DNA of 26,444 nucleotides from Ettlia oleoabundans (Eukaryota > Chlorophyta > Chlorophyceae > Chlamydomonadales): positions 1 through 26,444 of the forward strand of contig JAAMXP010003421.1 in NCBI GenBank assembly GCA_019693395.1. The letters run 5' to 3'. This document shows, one piece after another, positions 22,617 through 26,444 of this stretch (positions are counted from its first letter, which is position 1; every line of letters starts with the position of its first letter). Position numbers and translations under genes: made by a program. The notes under the pieces are model-generated. The model was not told where the DNA came from. It did not search any database and was given only the letters and a program-made list of their open reading frames with translations.

Positions 22617-22966
22617 GCGGGCGTTTGGCAGGGGATTGAGGCAGCGCCGTGGCAATACGTGGGCTGCATACGCTTCGGCGGGCTGTTCAGGGCAGCTGTC
22701 GCACATGCTGCAGGCGCTCAAGGATGCGTTGCTTGTCTCACTATGAGTACCTGCGGTTTTCATTTTTTCGTTGGCAAATTGATCGATTATGAGTAACAAT
22801 CGCTGGACCAGGAAAGGCGCTGTGCACCACCTGCAGCATTGGTGTACTGCCGCGGCATGCCTTTAGACCTTGTCATCACGGGAACAACTTCCGTTTTAGT
22901 CAAGAATAAAAATCACTCAGGCATCACTAGTAAGCAGTTTCATTTTTTGGGTTTAGTGTCCACCCG
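22617..22966. other. Spacer between CUTA and the second RING-CH gene
   Basis: This 350-base interval holds the CUTA 3' UTR and the promoter and 5' UTR of the following gene. No TGTAA was seen on the plus strand here. AT-rich patches occur around 22755-22800 and 22893-22960. No coding exon is supported. Confidence 0.4.
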
Positions 22967-24055
22967 ATGTCTGCCATCCGCGACGTCCCAAAAGCCTGCG
23001 ACCGCCAATCGCGGCAAGATGGACACCTTTGCCGCGTTTGTTTCGAACCAGAAGATGATACGGATCGCGGTGCGCGGAGGCTGCTCCGGGCTTGCTTGGT
23101 CAGCAGATGATCAGCGTCTTGCTTGCTTCTCGGCGTGCTTAGCACGTTGTTTCAACAATACGATTAGTGATGGGGCAAGGCCAAGCCGCCGTCGCTGTCC
23201 CCCATGTTGGTGTCAGCCAGTGGCCGGTCGCCTCCCCGCCGCTGCCGTTGTTAGCACCACCCCTGTCCTCTATAAACCGTAACCCATTCCCTCCGCTGCT
23301 GCAGGCGGCCAGCTAGTGCAGCGGTGCAAGTGCGCAACGCAGTTGCACGATAGGTGCCTACTGCAGGTGCGCACTCTACCACCCTACCCAGGCCGCGTCC
23401 CGCTGGCACCATGGCATCACTAATGCCCCACTCTGCAGCCACTCGTGCAACACTCCCTGCTGCTGCAGTGGATCCTGTCTGACAGCAACAAGAAGGTTCT
23501 AGATTCCTGCGAATTATGCAACGCACGGTGGCAGGGAAGCATAACCGGTAGGTTCACAGCTCACCGCCAGCGGCACAGTGCGTTCTGTTATCACCTGTTT
23601 TTGTACCGAGCGTAGCATGCTGTGTTTGCAGCCAACCTGACAACCCGATTTTGTGATGACAACCTGCCTGGCTTCACTTTCCGTCTGCAGTGAGCGTTGC
23701 ACACCTAGCCGAGCAGGCAGCTGCTCTAAAAAATGAGGCGGGCAACACCGGCACCGGCACTGGCATGGGCAGGGCTGGGCTTGGTGCGGCCCTCGCCGCA
23801 TTGCAGCACCTCAATGAGCAGTTGACAACGAGATTGGAGGCCGCGGAGGAGGAAATTGCAGCATTGCAGCACCGGTTTGAAGCTCTAAAACGCATTGCCA
23901 GCCGGAAAAGGCAGGCGCAGTTTGGGCACCAGCGGTGGCAACCGTCACATGTGCTGCTGGACTGGCTGCTGCCTGCTGCAGTAACACTGGCGGGGGCTTT
24001 CCTGGCGGGGGCGAACCTGCAGCAAAGCCGCAGACTTAGCTTGGTTCATTCATGA
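22967..24055 (+). CDS. RING-CH (RINGv-like) zinc-finger protein with C-terminal membrane segment, paralogue 2
   Basis: Exons: 22967-23069, 23305-23366, 23469-23547, 23691-24055; 609 bases, 202 residues. The ATG at 22967 is in frame 19 codons before the CRVC pair. The C4HC3 finger uses C22, C25, C42, C44, H49, C52, C69 and C72, with LHDRCLLQWI matching the RING-CH signature. Spacing is the same as in paralogue 1 (19303-21105) except for a gap two residues shorter before the last Cys pair. The introns after Asp-Arg-Gly and after Ile-Thr match in place and phase; the intron after CLLQ is extra. After the finger comes a short coiled coil (~85-155). A hydrophobic stretch near residues 173-192 (LLDWLLPAAVTLAGAFLAGA) follows, then a short basic end. 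This predicts a tail-anchored E3 ligase facing the cytosol. Exon 3 could use an acceptor 30 bases earlier, also in frame, but the chosen one fits the paralogue. Confidence 0.85.
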
Positions 24056-24475
24056 AAGCCATGTTTGGGTGGGATACTAACGGAATGAGCTTCGGCTGTA
24101 ACAGGCGCTGCCTCTTGTACTTTTGTTCGTCAAGAGCAGCGTTGAACTTACCTGGTGCACAGGTTTGCCTTGGTCTCTGCCGGCCAACCTGGTTCCTACG
24201 TGATTGAAACCTCGCAATGGCTTGTAAGCCTTGCTCCTGTGCAGTCACGCAATGTATACTTGCAAGGATGTGCGTATGCGTGGAGGTGTCCTGCCCGACT
24301 GTTCAGATGTCAAGGTGAACAATGTTAGCACCTCCATCGTTGTGGGCACCAAGCATAACGCAGCAAGGTATGCGGCCACTATCTATTGCAATCACACAAA
24401 GGCAGCGAAAAACCATCAAATTGCTGCCGCGAATGCTGGTGGCTGTTCATATGCGGCGGCTGGAGCCACATGCCT
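24056..24475. other. Convergent intergenic region with the 3' UTRs of two genes
   Basis: The plus-strand RING-CH gene ends at 24055 and the minus-strand membrane-protein gene ends at 24476, so both 3' UTRs share this 420-base region. Plus-strand TGTAA signals are at 24097 and 24223; no minus-strand TGTAA was seen. The transcripts may overlap. Confidence 0.5.
24097..24101 (+). terminator. Polyadenylation signal TGTAA after RING-CH paralogue 2
   Basis: TGTAA lies 42 bases after the stop codon at 24053-24055. A second TGTAA is at 24223-24227. The short spacing makes the first copy usable only with a very short 3' UTR, and either could be used. Confidence 0.5.
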
Positions 24476-25353
24476 TCAGGGGTGGCTGCTAGCAGCTGCA
24501 GCTCCGCATGCCGACCACAGCAGGCACACCAGCGCAAGATGGGTGGCCATGTCGTAAGCGGTACCGCCAAAGAACCAGGCCAGCTCTGAGGCGCCGTATT
24601 TCCCACATTGCAGCCGCCGGCGGGCGTCGGTGGTAGACAGGCGGATGACTCGTTCTGTATGGCGGCTGCTGTTCCAGGTGGCGATGTAGAAGATGTGCAG
24701 AGCAGAGTGCAAGGCGCACATCACCAAAACAGCGGGCGGCACGCCATCACCTGCGGCAAACCGGGGTGGTCAACAGAGGCTGGTTCAGCTGGATGACAAT
24801 GTCAACATATAAATGGTTGGTGATGCAACTTAATGCCTACTGATCCCTTATAATCACTGCTGGTTTGCCAACATCAGCGGGTGCAGCTGTCCTCATAGGC
24901 TGATCGCTCTGCCATCCAGCACCTGGCAGTTTGCAGCAGGTAGTTGCAGCCGCCAGTGCCGCCCAGGGTGACAGCAGGTCGACAAGGAAATAATAGCGGC
25001 GACCCTTCAGGGTCTCAAAACTGTAGTCTGGTCCGATGGCAAACAGAACCTGGAGGGAATGGGTCAAACCTGGGCATGGTGTCTAGTCAAGGCATACTCA
25101 GCGACCTGCCCCACCATGGCGGCAGCAGATGCAGGCCGCACAGGCACCCCGCTTAGCCCTGGTGCCAGTTCAGTTGCTGTCCAGCCCCGTTAAGGCAAGG
25201 TGCTCCTGCGATGCACAGATCTGTCTGTACCTTGGCGTGTGTGGCCAGCAAGAACACCTCCATCCACCAGGCCGCCAGCGCCGGCAGTGGCATGCGGCCC
25301 AGGGCAGTGGCAGCTGATGAGGCTGCGGGCCCCACAAGAAGGTCGGGTCTCAT
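24476..25353 (-). CDS. Predicted four-helix membrane protein of unknown function
   Basis: Exons: 25231-25353, 24923-25049, 24476-24750; 525 bases, 174 residues. The ATG sits in a good context (CACCATG). Hydrophobic segments lie near residues 24-46, 60-80, 89-107 and 150-170. Motifs between them include KGRRYYFLVDLL, HSALHIFYIATWNSS, RHTERVIR and ELAWFFGG. Polar, aromatic and His residues inside or beside the helices (LLATHA, ALHSALHIFY, MATHLAL) look like conserved features of a real family rather than random hydrophobicity. I cannot name the family. All three exons join in frame with standard GT-AG borders, which supports the model. An additional upstream exon ahead of the ATG cannot be ruled out. 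Confidence 0.7.
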
Positions 25354-26300
25354 GGTGCTGCTATTTGTAAGATGGGGCAAGCAGTGTCAACCCCAAACGG
25401 GAGGTAGAGAACAACAATAGTGGGAAAGCAGCTAGTCCAAGGATCGCTTTTCCTTTGCAAGCAATTTTTACTGGCTTCGCCGAACAATTTGCATCCCACC
25501 GGAAACACTCGAGTCAGGCGCAATGCAGGATACCTGGACGCGCCTGCTGCTTCACGGCTGCTGTTGCGCTGCTGTCATACGTCACCTGTACTGCAGGGGC
25601 GCCTGTACTGCCGCATGCTTCCGTTCTCTGTGATCGCCCCACGAAACGCCTGTCAACTTCTCTCCGATGACGAAGCACGGCGGCTCCGTGCCTTGCATCC
25701 GCGCCCAAGAGTAAAACTCACCCTAGTTCTCACGTTGACTGCTCGCATGCCAAGTTGAAAGCGCACCCGCATTGCGACACAAAAACGCTCGCTGCTTGGC
25801 AAAGAGGAAGATACAGCGAGACCGCATCAGTGGCCTTGTCAGCAATCTTGACTCTGGGCACCAACAAATCCTTGTATGCACAGGATGTGCCATTACAGTC
25901 GGTCACCACAGTCAAAGCCAGTAACAAGTCAAACAGCAGGCATGAGATGCAAAGTAGACGTGCCCGACAACTTGAGGGTGCTGCGACAGGCCGGCGAGCA
26001 GCCCAATCTCAAGAGGCAGCTTGCTGCTGTGGCAGCTGTCTCATCTCCACAGCACAGCGCAGCGTGCGGCACAACACCTGTTGGTACTGGCATCCACTGA
26101 TCCATTGCTGCCCAAAATACATTGCTCATGGTCACGATGTGATGAAGTCACCAATTTGCATCCACCACTCTCAAGCCTGCCGAGTTGGTTGTGTTGCCGC
26201 ACTGCCAACTTGGAGCTTGAAGTTTCCCAAGCTTGAGATCGCATCAATCAAGTGCGCATGCTGCGCATAGTGAGCCTCAGTCCTTGCCTTTCCCTGCCTT
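25354..26300. other. Region without a supportable coding exon
   Basis: It lies upstream of the membrane-protein gene (minus) and should contain its promoter. Open frames on both strands, for example 25755-26270 plus and 25730-25927 minus, lack recognisable motifs. A minus-strand TGTAA (TTACA at 25893-25897) could serve a gene entering from the right edge. I see no repeat or RNA gene here. Confidence 0.35.
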
Positions 26301-26369
26301 TCACATCTGCATGGGCACGCCGACGCCTCCCTGTTGCTCGTCCCTAGATACCTCCTCAGCCAGAGATAC
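26301..26369 (-). CDS. Possible terminal exon of a minus-strand gene continuing past the right edge
   Basis: A short frame of 22 codons plus TGA follows a plausible acceptor (CATGCAG at 26376-26370). It reads with an acidic, protein-like composition (VSLAEEVSRDEQQ). There is too little sequence to name the product, and the frame could be chance. The next exon upstream would lie at the window edge or outside it. Confidence 0.22.
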   Translation of the reverse strand, partial: VSLAEEVSRDEQQGGVGVPMQM

Positions 26370-26444
26370 CTGCATGCATGGGGTGTGGGCAAGCACAGGA
26401 GTCAAAGCCCAACTACAGGCAACAAACACGAGTTGGCTGGCATA

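Noticed and set aside
23437..23468. Using the acceptor about 30 bases upstream of exon 3 in RING-CH paralogue 2
   Set aside because: It is in frame but inserts ten residues into CLLQ-WIL, where paralogue 1 has none; the downstream CTGCAG acceptor gives the conserved spacing.
25755..26270. Plus-strand open frame (171 codons) near the right edge
   Set aside because: It lacks motifs and has a Cys/His/Ser-rich composition; without a splice model or homologue it cannot be separated from chance.
1..26444. Transposon, viral or bacterial insertion, tRNA or rRNA genes
   Set aside because: No transposase, reverse transcriptase, capsid, cloverleaf or rRNA motif was seen on either strand; all recognised genes carry similar introns and composition.

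Overview
This window reads as nuclear DNA of a green alga (chlorophyte). The genes are split into many short exons by GT-AG introns of roughly 50-500 bases. The coding exons are GC-rich and carry Ala-, Gln- and Ser-rich low-complexity stretches. The proteins match plant versions: a plastid-type glutathione reductase, a plant-type M14 peptidase, a plant-style targeted CutA and a BRAP2-type E3 ligase. The chlorophyte polyadenylation signal TGTAA follows some of the genes. An order such as Sphaeropleales is only a guess. All gene models below were spliced by hand; for each, exon lengths and intron phases add up to an uninterrupted frame.

Left part, minus strand. Positions 37-2000 hold the 5' part of a gene for a predicted plastid protein of unknown function that runs off the left edge. 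Positions 3813-8618 hold a complete chloroplast-type glutathione reductase (15 exons, 556 residues). Positions 9032-13209 hold a complete M14 zinc carboxypeptidase-like protein (10 exons, 570 residues) with a signal peptide and a C-terminal membrane anchor.

Right part, plus strand. A divergent promoter region of about 350 bases leads into a BRAP2/BRIZ-type RING plus UBP-zinc-finger ubiquitin ligase (13562-18595, 14 exons, 650 residues, including a 14-base microexon inside the RING). Next come a short-loop RING-CH protein with a coiled-coil tail (19303-21105), a CutA protein with an N-terminal extension (21349-22616), and a second RING-CH protein that is clearly a paralogue of the first but ends in a membrane segment (22967-24055). 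Converging on these from the right, on the minus strand, is a small four-helix membrane protein of unknown function (24476-25353). A possible last exon of another minus-strand gene lies near the right edge.

Functional themes are glutathione redox control in the plastid, secretory-pathway peptide trimming, and a same-strand run of three predicted ubiquitin ligases with CutA nested between two of them. Nothing argues for a bacterial operon, mobile element, CRISPR array or virus. The most unusual observation is the pair of RING-CH genes: they share a cross-brace spacing that differs from the MARCH consensus (three residues fewer between ligands 4 and 5), keep two introns at the same sites and phases, and have different C-termini.
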